Positions 16,610 through 25,220 of a stretch of 64,000 nt of DNA are shown piece by piece. Under the pieces are notes generated by a model. That model saw nothing but the letters and a program-made list of their open reading frames with translations, was not told the origin of the DNA and did no database searches. This DNA is from Pseudomonas sp. B28(2017) (GTDB lineage Bacteria; Pseudomonadota; Gammaproteobacteria; Pseudomonadales; Pseudomonadaceae), in the NCBI RefSeq assembly GCF_002113025.1, contig NZ_NEJH01000001.1, positions 868,001 to 932,000 on the forward strand. The letters run 5' to 3'. Position 1 is the stretch's first letter. Every line of letters starts with the position of its first letter. Both the position numbers and the translations under genes were made by a program.

Positions 16610-17431
16610 TTGAAAACCACGGCATTGTTGTCTTTGGGCCTGGCGTTAGCCGCCAGTTGCTCTACGGCTTTTGCAGGCCCGATCCTGGATCGTGTGACAA
16701 AAAAAGGCGAGTTGACCGGCGTCCTGATGGAGAGTTATCCGCCGTTTTCCTTTCTCAATGAGCAGAACCAGCTGGACGGGTTTGACGTGGATGTCGCTAA
16801 GGCGGTTGCCCAGCGTCTTGGCGTCAAGCTCAAACTGGAGACCCCGTCGTGGGATGTGATCGCGGCTGGCCACTGGAGTGGACGTTATGACATCTGCGTT
16901 TGCTCGATGACCCCGAGTAAAGCCCGCGCCGAAGTGTTCGACTTCCCGGTCGAGTATTACCAGTCACCCGCGGTGATCGTAGTGAATGCCAAGGACAAAG
17001 ACATCGCTGCGGGCAAAGACTTGTCCGGCAAAAAAGTCGGTGTGATCAGCGCGTCGACTTACGAAGCCTACCTGAACAAGGATCTGGTGATCGAAGGCGC
17101 CGAGGACAAACCGTTGAGCTATCCATTCGATAAAGTCCAGGTAGCTCCCTACGACAACGAGACAGTGGCCTTCCAGGATCTGGCACTGGGTACTGGCGTG
17201 CGTCTGGATGCCATGGTCACCAACCTCATCACCGCGCGTGAGCGTATTGCCCAGGATCCGCGCTTCAAGATTGCCGGCGATGCGCTCTACGCCGAACCGA
17301 ACGTCGTGGCGATCGAGAAGGGTGATCCGCAATGGAATGCCAAAGTCACCGAGGTCATCACCCAACTCAAGGCTGACGGTACGCTGAGCAAGATTTCGCA
17401 GAAGTGGATCGGTGCCGATATCAGCCGATGA
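16610..17431 (+). CDS. Amino-acid-type ABC substrate-binding protein (family 3)
   Basis: This periplasmic binding protein (273 aa from the TTG at 16610) has a signal peptide (KTTALLSLGLALAASCSTAFA, cleaved near AFA-GP) and the type 3 SBP core, starting ILDRVTKKGELTGVLMESYPPFSF and followed by GFDVDVAKAVAQRLG. The TTG is favoured because GGAG lies about nine bases upstream. An in-frame GTG at 16562 lacks a ribosome site and would bury the signal peptide. The gene overlaps the downstream permease by four bases (ATGA). The ligand should be a small amino acid or similar zwitterion. No ATPase gene is in this unit. Confidence 0.85.
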   Translation: MKTTALLSLGLALAASCSTAFAGPILDRVTKKGELTGVLMESYPPFSFLNEQNQLDGFDVDVAKAVAQRLGVKLKLETPSWDVIAAGHWSGRYDICVCSMTPSKARAEVFDFPVEYYQSPAVIVVNAKDKDIAAGKDLSGKKVGVISASTYEAYLNKDLVIEGAEDKPLSYPFDKVQVAPYDNETVAFQDLALGTGVRLDAMVTNLITARERIAQDPRFKIAGDALYAEPNVVAIEKGDPQWNAKVTEVITQLKADGTLSKISQKWIGADISR

Positions 17432-18273
17432 CAGCCCTCAATTCACATCCCGCCAAGGCGACTCTCGCACCCGAAGCCGCGCCGCGCCGTCTGAGCCAGT
17501 TCTTTGGCTTTCGCACTCGCCTGTATTTGACGTGGGCGGCGCTGTTCGGTTTGTGCGTCATGTTTTTCATGAGCTTCGATCTGAAGTTCTCGATCATTCT
17601 GGAAAAGTGGCCGAATCTGGTCGGCCTGCATCTGGGGCCCAACGGTTTCCTGCAGGGTGCCGCACTGACGTTGTTTCTGTGCTTCTGCTCGATCTGGCTG
17701 TCACTGCTCCTGGGGTTTGTGACGGCGCTGGCGCGTTTGTCACGCAGTGCCGTGGCTTTCGGTATCGCGAGCTTTTACGCCTCTTTTTTTCGCGGTACTC
17801 CGCTGTTGATTCAAATTCTCCTGATCTACCTGGGTTTACCGCAGCTGGGCGTTGTTCCCGGGGCCATCAGCGCCGGTATCCTTGCGCTCTCGCTCAATTA
17901 TGGGGCCTACCTCAGCGAGATCTTTCGCGCCGGCATCCTGGCCGTAGCACCTGGGCAGCGTGAAGCGGCGATGGCGCTGGGTCTCAGGCCGACGGCGACG
18001 TTTCTGCACGTCGTCCTGCCGCAAGCCCTGCGCACGATCATTCCTCCGACAACCAGCCAGTTCATTTCAATGCTCAAGGACTCCTCGCTGATCTCGGTGA
18101 TGGGTGTCTGGGAGGTGATGTTCCTGGCGCAGTCCTATGGTCGGTCTTCATATCGCTACATCGAAATGCTCACCACCGCAGCCGTCATCTATTGGCTGCT
18201 GTCCATCGGGCTCGAGTTGATACAGCACCGCCTCGAACGCCACTACGGCAAAGGTTTCAAGCATCGGCGGTGA
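17428..18273 (+). CDS. Polar amino acid ABC transporter permease (HisM/GlnP type)
   Basis: This is an inner-membrane permease of 281 aa with about five membrane segments. Its EAA loop reads GQREAAMALGLRPTATFLHVVLPQALR, which contacts the ATPase. The ATG at 17428 overlaps the stop of the binding-protein gene; an in-frame GTG at 17404 would extend further into it and is less likely. It pairs with the binding protein at 16610 and precedes the flavin monooxygenase. The matching ATPase is missing locally, so the ATPase encoded at 26716-27552 may serve both permease sets. Confidence 0.85.
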   Translation: MTALNSHPAKATLAPEAAPRRLSQFFGFRTRLYLTWAALFGLCVMFFMSFDLKFSIILEKWPNLVGLHLGPNGFLQGAALTLFLCFCSIWLSLLLGFVTALARLSRSAVAFGIASFYASFFRGTPLLIQILLIYLGLPQLGVVPGAISAGILALSLNYGAYLSEIFRAGILAVAPGQREAAMALGLRPTATFLHVVLPQALRTIIPPTTSQFISMLKDSSLISVMGVWEVMFLAQSYGRSSYRYIEMLTTAAVIYWLLSIGLELIQHRLERHYGKGFKHRR

Positions 18274-18309
18274 CCCGCCCGGTTTAATCACTTATTTACA
18301 GGAACCACT

Positions 18310-19692
18310 ATGTCCGATCCAAAACCTCTGCTGTTTGCACTCTACGAGCAGGCCAGTGTCGGTTGCGGCGGTGCGCCAAGCCTGTGGACGCACCCGGCCG
18401 ACGAACGACTAACCATCAACTCTCTTGGCTACTGGTCGAACCTGGCACGCATTGCCGACCAGGCTCACCTCGACATGCTGTTTTTTGGTGATGTGCTGGG
18501 CTTCTACGATGTATTTGGCGGCAATGCCGATGCGGCCATGAAATGGGCGGTAGAAGCACCGGCGAACGATCCCTTGATGATCATCCCGGCCTTGGCTGCC
18601 GTGACGGAAAACCTGGCCTTTGGCGTCACCGTCACCACCAGCTACGAACATCCGTTTACCCATGCCCGGCGCTTCAGCACGCTGGATCACCTCACCAATG
18701 GCCGGGTCGGCTGGAACATCGTCACGTCTTACCTGTCCAGTGCCGCCCGCAACTTCGGCCTGGAGCAGATGATCAAGCATGATGACCGCTATGAGCGCGC
18801 CGAAGAGTTCCTCGATGTGGTCTACAAGCTCTGGGAGGGCAGTTGGGCCGACAACGCCGTGGTCGCGGACAGGTCGCGCCAACTCTATGCTCGGGGTGAT
18901 CGTGTGCGGCCGATCAACCACGTCGGTGAGCATTACCGGGTGGCCGGGCCGCACTTGACCTCGCCATCGCCACAGCGCACGCCGTTGTTGATTCAGGCCG
19001 GCTGGTCGGGACGCGGACGTGAGTTTGCGGCCAAGCACGCCGAGCTGATCTTCATTGCCAAGTCCAACCCGCAGGAAATTCGTCAGGGGCTGGAAGAAAT
19101 CTGGGCCAAGGCCCAGGCACGCGGTCGTCAGCGTGAGGATGTGAAATCACTGACGGTGCTGCGTATTGTCACGGCCAGGACCGAGATCGAAGCTCAGCGC
19201 AAATATGACGAACTGCAAAGCAACTATCACTTGCAGGCACAACTGGTCAGTTACGCGGGTGACACCGGCATCGACATCAGCCGCTACGCCGACAGTGATG
19301 CGCTTTCCACCCACACCGAAGGCATGACCTCCTACGTGATGCGCCCCGATGGCAGCGGCAAACCCTTGACCGCTGGCGATGTCAAACAACGGTTTGCCAA
19401 CGTCACCCGAGGCAGCGATCTGATCCTGGTGGGCACCCCCCAACAGGTGGCCGAACGCATCGCGGAGCATGCACGAATCTCCGGCACCAGTGGCTACATG
19501 CTCAATCCGCTGATCAGCCCCGCAAGCCTTGAGGACTTCGTCGAACTGATCATCCCGGAACTGCAGAAACGTGGGCTGTACCGTACTCAACCGCAAAGCG
19601 GGACCTTCCGTTCGCGGTTACGGGCCGATGGTTCAAGTCTCTTGCCGGCGTCGGCCTATGGGGCCTCGTTCCGTTTCGACAAGGCTCTTTAG
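18310..19692 (+). CDS. FMN-dependent LLM-class monooxygenase (NtaA/SnaA/DszA family)
   Basis: This 460-residue bacterial luciferase-like monooxygenase uses FMNH2 and O2. The family includes NtaA, SnaA, DszA and the S-(2-succino)cysteine and N-acetyl-S-alkylcysteine monooxygenases. Typical segments are the N-terminal WTHPADE...YWSNLARIADQAHLD, FGVTVTTSYEHPFTHARRFSTLDHLTNGR and GWNIVTSYL. Position and family suggest cleavage of a C-S or C-N bond in the compound imported by the preceding transporter. A separate flavin reductase would be needed and none is seen nearby. ATG 18310 follows an ACAGGAACC site. Confidence 0.85.
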   Translation: MSDPKPLLFALYEQASVGCGGAPSLWTHPADERLTINSLGYWSNLARIADQAHLDMLFFGDVLGFYDVFGGNADAAMKWAVEAPANDPLMIIPALAAVTENLAFGVTVTTSYEHPFTHARRFSTLDHLTNGRVGWNIVTSYLSSAARNFGLEQMIKHDDRYERAEEFLDVVYKLWEGSWADNAVVADRSRQLYARGDRVRPINHVGEHYRVAGPHLTSPSPQRTPLLIQAGWSGRGREFAAKHAELIFIAKSNPQEIRQGLEEIWAKAQARGRQREDVKSLTVLRIVTARTEIEAQRKYDELQSNYHLQAQLVSYAGDTGIDISRYADSDALSTHTEGMTSYVMRPDGSGKPLTAGDVKQRFANVTRGSDLILVGTPQQVAERIAEHARISGTSGYMLNPLISPASLEDFVELIIPELQKRGLYRTQPQSGTFRSRLRADGSSLLPASAYGASFRFDKAL

Positions 19693-19697
19693 AGGGG

Positions 19698-19716
19698 ATG
19701 GGGCGACTCGCCCCAT
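19698..19716 (+). terminator. Hairpin between convergent monooxygenase and LysR genes
   Basis: ATGGGGCG (19698-19705) pairs with CGCCCCAT (19709-19716) around a 3-base loop, five bases after the monooxygenase stop. There is no T tract on either strand, so it may act as a transcript-stabilising stem rather than a classic terminator. Confidence 0.4.
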
Positions 19717-19738
19717 ACACCCCGTGCACCTTCGGCAT

Positions 19739-20590
19739 TCAATGCCCGCGGTTGCTGCGAATCAACTCATAAGCGCGACGCACCAGAGGATTAAGCGTAT
19801 TGGGTCGAATCCACAGGTGGTAAGTGACGTCCGGCAGACGGGGCAAACCATCGCTTTCACCCAGCACCCGCATGTCCGGGCCTAACATTTCCATACTTCT
19901 GGCAGTAACGCCAAGACCTGCACGCGTTGCTGCCTTGATGCCAATCAGGTTCGACGCCAGATATGCCTGGCGCCAGGGAATGTTGGCGCGCTCGAGTGCC
20001 TCAAGAGCATATCGTCGATAGATGCTGGGCTCATCCACCAGGATCAACGGCAAAGGCTCGCCGGGGTTATGAAGGAACTGCGCAGAGCAAATCCACCATA
20101 CCGGCGAGGTACGCAAGGCAAAACCTTCCAGGCTGGGGTCTTCGCGAGTGGAGATCACCATGTCGACCTTGCCGCGGTGCAGGTCGTCCATGAGAAACGG
20201 GCTGCGGCCGACGTCGATTTCCAGGCGCAAACGCGGAGCCGAGCGCGCGATGTGACTGAGAATCGGTGGCAGGATGGTGTCGGCGATGTCATGGGGTGAG
20301 CCGATGCGCAGCACGCCGCTCAAGCTGCTTTCGCGCAAGGAGTTCAGCGCGTCATCGTTGAGCGAAAGCATTTGTCGGGCATGGCGCAGTAACTGCTGCC
20401 CGGCTTCCGTGAGCTGCTTTTGCCGCCCGCGTTTTTCGAACAGGCTGACCCCGACCTGTTGCTCCAGGCGTTGCATGTGCTGAGTGACCGACGATTGTGT
20501 GCGGGACAGTTGTACGCCGGCCTCGGCAAAACTGTGGTGATCGACCACGGCAATGAACGTGCGCAGTAATTCGAGATCGAGGGTCGACAT
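19739..20590 (-). CDS. LysR-family regulator of the sulfur/amino-acid island
   Basis: This is a 283-residue LysR regulator with the HTH at residues 4-63 (TFIAVVDHHSFAEAGVQLSRTQSSVTQHMQRLE). The effector-binding domain begins near residue 92 (GVLRIGSPHDIADTILPPIL). It is transcribed away from the binding-protein gene at 20836. The gap between them contains a CATAAA-N11-TTTATG dyad that fits a LysR operator. It also converges on the monooxygenase gene, so it probably controls one or both flanking operons. The effector is unknown. Confidence 0.85.
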   Translation of the reverse strand: MSTLDLELLRTFIAVVDHHSFAEAGVQLSRTQSSVTQHMQRLEQQVGVSLFEKRGRQKQLTEAGQQLLRHARQMLSLNDDALNSLRESSLSGVLRIGSPHDIADTILPPILSHIARSAPRLRLEIDVGRSPFLMDDLHRGKVDMVISTREDPSLEGFALRTSPVWWICSAQFLHNPGEPLPLILVDEPSIYRRYALEALERANIPWRQAYLASNLIGIKAATRAGLGVTARSMEMLGPDMRVLGESDGLPRLPDVTYHLWIRPNTLNPLVRRAYELIRSNRGH

Positions 20591-20620
20591 GGCGGCGGCT
20601 TTTTATATCAAGGGTGCGAA

Positions 20621-20643
20621 CATAAACATTACATTTATTTATG
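20621..20643. promoter_or_regulatory. Candidate LysR operator
   Basis: CATAAA (20621-20626) and TTTATG (20638-20643) form a perfect 6-bp dyad with an 11-base spacer. The overall form is T-N11-A with AT-rich arms. It lies 31 bases upstream of the LysR start and about 190 bases upstream of the divergent binding-protein gene, the usual place for an autoregulatory and activating site. Confidence 0.5.
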
Positions 20644-20835
20644 TATTTTGAGAAATTGATTTTTCAGGAATCTTGCGAAGGCCAATAAACACTGGCTTAT
20701 GAGCGTTTATCTAAAAAATGACAGTGCCAGAGTTATAACGATATTAGATATTTGTATTTCCGTTACCTCCACGCTGTACGCAGGATGCCACTCATCGGAT
20801 CGGTTTTTTGCCGATCATTCATGAGGGGGAAATCC

Positions 20836-21678
20836 ATGTTGCTCGAGCGCGCGTCTGTAAAACGTTTATTGCCCGTGATGTTGGGCGCCTTCATCTCACT
20901 GGCCGCCAGCACCGCCGCCCAGGCTGACGCGACGCTGGACAGGATCGAGCAGCGTCATGTGCTGGTGGTCGGGGTGCTGTTGTCAGGTGGCCCCTTTGGC
21001 GGCATTGACCCGGCCACACAGAAACCCCGCGGTTTGAACGTCGAACTCGCACAGGAACTGGGTCGGCAGTTGGGCGCCGAAGTGCAACTGGTACCGGTAT
21101 TGCCGGCCAACCGCGTGCAGTTTCTGCAGCAGGGCAAAGTGGATTTGCTGATCGCCAATATGGAATGGACGGCAGAACGCGGCGAGATCCTCGGTTTTGT
21201 ACCGACACCGTTTTACCGGGTTGGCGGCACTGCCGCCGTGCTCAAGGACAGCAAGATCACTCGTTGGGAAGACCTGAAAGGGCAACCGGTCTGCACCTCT
21301 CAGGGCAGCAGCTACATCAAGCCGCTCACCGGGTTGGGCGTTGAGTTGAAAGCGTTCAAGAGTTCGTCCGAGTCCTTGTTGGCACTGCGTGGCAACAACT
21401 GCGTTGCAGCGGTACATGACGCCACACTGATCAATCCGTTAATCGCCGACAACACCGAATGGCAAGGCTATCGCGCCATCAGTCCGGAGCTCAACCCGGC
21501 GCCGTCGGTGATCTGGACGCGCCGTGGTGAAAGCGACACCCAGGCCAGGCTCGACCCGATCGTCAAGCAACTGCACCGCAGCGGCTGGTTGATCGAAGCC
21601 CAGACCCGCAACCACATCACTCCCGCGTCACCGGCGCTGGTCGAGCTGCAAAAGCAGTTCCAGGCCAACGGCGCCTGA
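20836..21678 (+). CDS. ABC substrate-binding protein, paralogue 1
   Basis: This periplasmic type 3 binding protein (280 aa from ATG 20836) has the start fixed by a GAGGGGGA site at 20823-20830; earlier in-frame starts lack one. The signal peptide reads PVMLGAFISLAASTAAQADA. The mature protein opens DATLDRIEQRHVLVVGVLLSGGPFGG and keeps the NRVQFLQQGKVDLLIANMEWTAERGE block of the family. It is a close paralogue of the next gene (shared motifs NVELA, RVQFLQQGKVD, SQGSSYIKPL). It is first in a long operon with dehydrogenase, aminotransferase, permeases and ATPase. A sulfur-containing amino acid or 2-hydroxy acid is the inferred ligand. Confidence 0.87.
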   Translation: MLLERASVKRLLPVMLGAFISLAASTAAQADATLDRIEQRHVLVVGVLLSGGPFGGIDPATQKPRGLNVELAQELGRQLGAEVQLVPVLPANRVQFLQQGKVDLLIANMEWTAERGEILGFVPTPFYRVGGTAAVLKDSKITRWEDLKGQPVCTSQGSSYIKPLTGLGVELKAFKSSSESLLALRGNNCVAAVHDATLINPLIADNTEWQGYRAISPELNPAPSVIWTRRGESDTQARLDPIVKQLHRSGWLIEAQTRNHITPASPALVELQKQFQANGA

Positions 21679-21739
21679 TTCACCTCATCGTATTCAATAC
21701 GCCGCCGCATCGCGCGACGGCTATTTAAGGTAGTCGCGC

Positions 21740-22591
21740 ATGAACCGTCATTTTTCCGCTAAAAACCTGACCTCACTATGCCTGGCCAGCGCTATTGCAC
21801 TGGGTGCAAGCCTGGCCCGTGCCGATGCCACGCTGGACAGGATCGTGCAGCGCCACGCCATCAGTGTCGGGGTAATGCTTAGCGGCCCGCCATTTGGCAC
21901 CATCGATCCGAAGACGGGCGAGCATTTGGGCTACAACGTCGAATTGGCCAAGGGTGTGGCCAAGGCGCTGGGCGTCGGGGTCAACACCGTTTCGGTGCTC
22001 GCGCCGAACCGCGTACAGTTTTTGCAGCAAGGCAAGGTCGACATCCTGATCGCCAACATGCAGTTCACCGAAGAGCGCGGCGAGATACTCGACTACGTGC
22101 CCACGCCTTACGAGGAAGTGGGCGGGGCGGCCTTGATTCGCAAAGGCTCGGGCATTACCCAGTGGGCCGATCTCAAGGGCCAGCCGGTATGCGTATCCCA
22201 GGGCAGTAACTTCATCAAGCCGTTGCAGGAAACCTACGGTGCCCAGATCAAGGCGTTCCGCAGTCAGTCCGAGTCGCTGTTGTCGCTGCGTGGCAATGGT
22301 TGCGTGGCGGCAGTGCATGTCAGCCCGACCATGCATGCGTTATTGAGCGATGCCGAGTGGGCCGGGTATGAAATCCCGCTGCCGGGTGATCTGATCCCGT
22401 CCAACTCGGTTATCTGGTTGCGCAAGGGCGAACACGATACCCAGGCGAAACTGGATGCCATTGTGCGCGACTGGCACCGCAGCGGTTGGCTGATCGAACT
22501 CGGCGAGCGTACGGGAATGGCACCGTCCGCGGCCTTGCGTGATTTGCACGAGCAATATCGCAATGCTGCGCCGCTGGCGGTGCAGCGATGA
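21740..22591 (+). CDS. ABC substrate-binding protein, paralogue 2
   Basis: This 283-residue periplasmic binding protein has a signal peptide (LTSLCLASAIALGASLARA) and the same fold and motif order as its upstream neighbour (ATLDRIVQRHAISVGVMLSGPPFG; NRVQFLQQGKVDILIANMQFTEERGE; SQGSNFIKPLQETYG). The tandem pair arose by duplication and probably broadens ligand range for one permease/ATPase set. The stop overlaps the start of the FAD dehydrogenase gene (ATGA), showing translational coupling. Confidence 0.87.
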   Translation: MNRHFSAKNLTSLCLASAIALGASLARADATLDRIVQRHAISVGVMLSGPPFGTIDPKTGEHLGYNVELAKGVAKALGVGVNTVSVLAPNRVQFLQQGKVDILIANMQFTEERGEILDYVPTPYEEVGGAALIRKGSGITQWADLKGQPVCVSQGSNFIKPLQETYGAQIKAFRSQSESLLSLRGNGCVAAVHVSPTMHALLSDAEWAGYEIPLPGDLIPSNSVIWLRKGEHDTQAKLDAIVRDWHRSGWLIELGERTGMAPSAALRDLHEQYRNAAPLAVQR

Positions 22592-24012
22592 GTCGACCGT
22601 TATTTGTAACCCTGCAACAACTGCTCGGCGCCAGCCACGTGCAGAGCAGCGAAGAAGCCACGCCGTACCTGGCCGACAAGCAAGGGCGTTACGTGGGGCA
22701 GGTGGTTGCCGCCGTGCACCCAGCGAACACCGAAGAGGTCGCAGCTGTGGTTCGTGCCTGTGTCGCTTGCGATACGCCGATAGTGGTGCAGGGTGGCAAC
22801 ACCGGACTGATGGGCGGCGCCACACCGGACGCTAATGGCCGGGCTGTCTTGCTGTTGCTCGATCGCCTGAATCGGGTGCGTGTGGTGGACACCGACAACG
22901 ACACGCTGACCGTCGAGGCCGGCTGTATTCTGCAAAAGGTGCAGGACGTCGCCCGTGAGGCTGGTCGGCTGTTTCCCCTGAGTCTTGGCGCCGAAGGCAG
23001 TTGCACCATCGGCGGCAATCTCGGCACCAATGCCGGCGGCACTGCGGTGTTGCGCTACGGCAATGCCCGCGATCTGACGCTGGGGCTGGAAGTGGTGACC
23101 GCCGAGGGTGAAATCTGGAATGGCCTGCGCGGTTTGCGCAAGGACAATACGGGCTACGACTTGCGCGACCTGTACATCGGCAGCGAAGGCACCCTCGGGA
23201 TTATTACCGCCGCGACCCTCAAATTGTTCCCCTCGCCCAAGGCGCAAGCCACCGCGTTGTTGGCCTTTGATTCACTGTCACAGGCGGTGCAATTGCTGTC
23301 CCATGCCCGCGCGGGTTTCGGCGCCAGCCTCAGCGCTTTCGAGCTTCTGAGTGACAACTGCCTGGCGCTGTTGCGTGAGCAATTTCCCGAGGGGCCTCAA
23401 CCGTTTCTTGGCGTAAGCCAGCCCTGGTTCGCTCTACTGGAACTGTCGGACAACCATGGTGAGAGCCACGCCCGCGAAGCCTTTGAAACAGTGCTCGGCG
23501 AGGCGTTTGAAAAGGACTTGCTGGCCAATGCACTGATCGCCGAAAGCCTCGCGCAAAGCGAAGCTCTGTGGCTGTTGCGAGAAAACATGAGCGAGGCGCA
23601 AAAGCGAGCCGGCCGTAACATGAAGCACGACATCTCGGTGCCGATTTCCCGAGTCGTGGATTTTGTCGCCCACACTGATGCGCTGTTGCAGGTTCATTTC
23701 CCCGGTGTTCGTCATTACACCTTCGGCCATCTGGGCGATGGCAACCTGCATTACAACGTCGCTCACCCGCTGGACTCGACGGTGGATGCGCACATGGCGA
23801 ATTACGCGGCACTCAGTCTGCTGGTTCATGACAGCGCCCATGCCCACGGTGGTTCCATCAGCGCCGAACATGGTATCGGCCAACGCAAACTGAGCATGCT
23901 GGATCGCTACAAGAGCCCGGTGGAGCTGGATCTGATGCGGCGCATCAAGCATGCGCTGGACCCGAAAAACCTGCTCAACCCGGGCAAGGTCGTGGAGGTG
24001 ATTCAGCCATGA
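22588..24012 (+). CDS. FAD-linked D-2-hydroxyacid dehydrogenase (D2HGDH/GlcD family)
   Basis: This 474-residue flavoprotein has an N-terminal FAD-binding PCMH domain (about residues 35-215, with VVQGGNTGLMGGATP and GSCTIGGNLGTNAGGTAVLRYG) and a C-terminal FAD-oxidase domain ending in HLGDGNLHYNV and AEHGIGQRK, the metal and substrate motif of the family. These enzymes oxidise D-2-hydroxy acids (D-lactate, D-2-hydroxyglutarate and others) to 2-oxo acids. It is followed at once by an aminotransferase, so hydroxy acid to oxo acid to amino acid is the likely flow. It overlaps both neighbours by four bases. The exact substrate is not readable; 3-mercaptolactate or the methionine hydroxy analogue would fit the sulfur setting. 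Confidence 0.87.
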   Translation: MSRPLFVTLQQLLGASHVQSSEEATPYLADKQGRYVGQVVAAVHPANTEEVAAVVRACVACDTPIVVQGGNTGLMGGATPDANGRAVLLLLDRLNRVRVVDTDNDTLTVEAGCILQKVQDVAREAGRLFPLSLGAEGSCTIGGNLGTNAGGTAVLRYGNARDLTLGLEVVTAEGEIWNGLRGLRKDNTGYDLRDLYIGSEGTLGIITAATLKLFPSPKAQATALLAFDSLSQAVQLLSHARAGFGASLSAFELLSDNCLALLREQFPEGPQPFLGVSQPWFALLELSDNHGESHAREAFETVLGEAFEKDLLANALIAESLAQSEALWLLRENMSEAQKRAGRNMKHDISVPISRVVDFVAHTDALLQVHFPGVRHYTFGHLGDGNLHYNVAHPLDSTVDAHMANYAALSLLVHDSAHAHGGSISAEHGIGQRKLSMLDRYKSPVELDLMRRIKHALDPKNLLNPGKVVEVIQP

Positions 24013-25220
24013 CGCTCAGACTTTCCAAGCGAGTGCAGCGCGTCGCCCTGTCGGCCAACGCCGCCGCCAAATCCCGTGCAACCGAGTTGCGCGAAGCCGG
24101 TCATGACATCCTCGACCTGACCACCGGAGAGCCGGACTTCGACACGCCCAAGCACATCAAGCAGGCTGCTTATACCGCCATTGCCGCCGGTGCCACCAAG
24201 TACACGCCGACTCTGGGCGTGAAAGCCTTGCGGGGTGCCGTGCAGCGCAAGCTCCGGCGTGAAAATCACCTGGACTATCCGTTGCCCTCCATCGTGATTG
24301 CCAACGGGGCCAAGCAGATTATTTTCAACGCCTTCGCCGCGACCCTCGACGAGGGCGATGAAGTGCTGGTACCCACACCGTATTGGCCATCGTTCCCGGA
24401 CAGTGTTCGGTTCAACGGTGGCGAGCCGGTTTTTATCGAGTGCGGGCTCGCGCAGGGCTGCAAACTCACTGCAGAACAACTTGAGCAACACATCGGTGAG
24501 CGCACACGCTGGCTGATCCTCAACGGCCCCGGAAATCCTAGTGGCGCGGTGTACAGTGCGCTCGAATTGCAAGCGATCGCCGAGGTGCTGCGCCGTCACC
24601 CACAGGTGCTGATTCTGTTGGATGAACTCTATGAACACATCCGTTTTGATGGTCAAGCTGCACAGAGCCTGCTCAATGTCGCACCAGATCTGCAAACGCG
24701 CTGCCTGTTAGTGGGCGGCGTGTCCAAGACATATGCCATGACCGGTTGGCGCATTGGTTTTGGTGCCGGCCCACGAGTGCTGACCGACGCCATGGCCGTC
24801 GTGCAGTCGCAATCCACTTCCGGAGCTTCCTCGGTGGGCCAGGCCGCTGCATTGGCAGCCTTCGATGGCGGGCTGGATTTCCTGTCTGAGCAGGTCGCGG
24901 CCTATCAACTGCGTCGGGATTTATTGGTGAACACGTTGCGTGACGTCGACGGTCTCGACGTGCTTGAGCCTCAGGGCGGTTTCTTTGTGTTTGTGCGCTG
25001 CGCCGGTTTGCTGGGGCGATATCGTCCGGACGGTGCGCGCCTCGCAAGCGATGCCGATGTCGTCGCGTATTTGCTGGAGGAGGGCGTGGCCGGGGTGGCA
25101 GGCAGTGCCTATGGCCTGTCGCCATGGTTTCGCCTGTCTATCGCCACCTCGACCGACAGCGTCGCTGAAGCCGGACGCCGCATCGCCCGGGCCTGCGCGC
25201 AATTGCGGGGCGCAGCATGA
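24009..25220 (+). CDS. Class I pyridoxal-phosphate aminotransferase
   Basis: This 403-residue fold-type I aminotransferase is of the aspartate/aromatic I-gamma group. Landmarks are DLTTGEPDFDTP, the substrate/PLP segment NGPGNPSGAVY, LDELYEHI and the Schiff-base lysine in GGVSKTYAMTGWRIGF, with Arg in the C-terminal FRLSIA. It reads ATGA-overlapped between the FAD dehydrogenase and the first permease, so it acts on what the operon imports or oxidises. Likely roles are conversion of a sulfur-containing amino acid to its 2-oxo acid, or the reverse. It could also act as a C-S lyase of the MalY type, but the sequence follows aminotransferases more closely. Confidence 0.85.
   Translation: MTLRLSKRVQRVALSANAAAKSRATELREAGHDILDLTTGEPDFDTPKHIKQAAYTAIAAGATKYTPTLGVKALRGAVQRKLRRENHLDYPLPSIVIANGAKQIIFNAFAATLDEGDEVLVPTPYWPSFPDSVRFNGGEPVFIECGLAQGCKLTAEQLEQHIGERTRWLILNGPGNPSGAVYSALELQAIAEVLRRHPQVLILLDELYEHIRFDGQAAQSLLNVAPDLQTRCLLVGGVSKTYAMTGWRIGFGAGPRVLTDAMAVVQSQSTSGASSVGQAAALAAFDGGLDFLSEQVAAYQLRRDLLVNTLRDVDGLDVLEPQGGFFVFVRCAGLLGRYRPDGARLASDADVVAYLLEEGVAGVAGSAYGLSPWFRLSIATSTDSVAEAGRRIARACAQLRGAA

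Noticed and set aside
24009..25220. MalY/PatB-type C-S lyase as the aminotransferase's identity
   Set aside because: The motif order follows aspartate/aromatic aminotransferases more closely, so it is kept only as an alternative.
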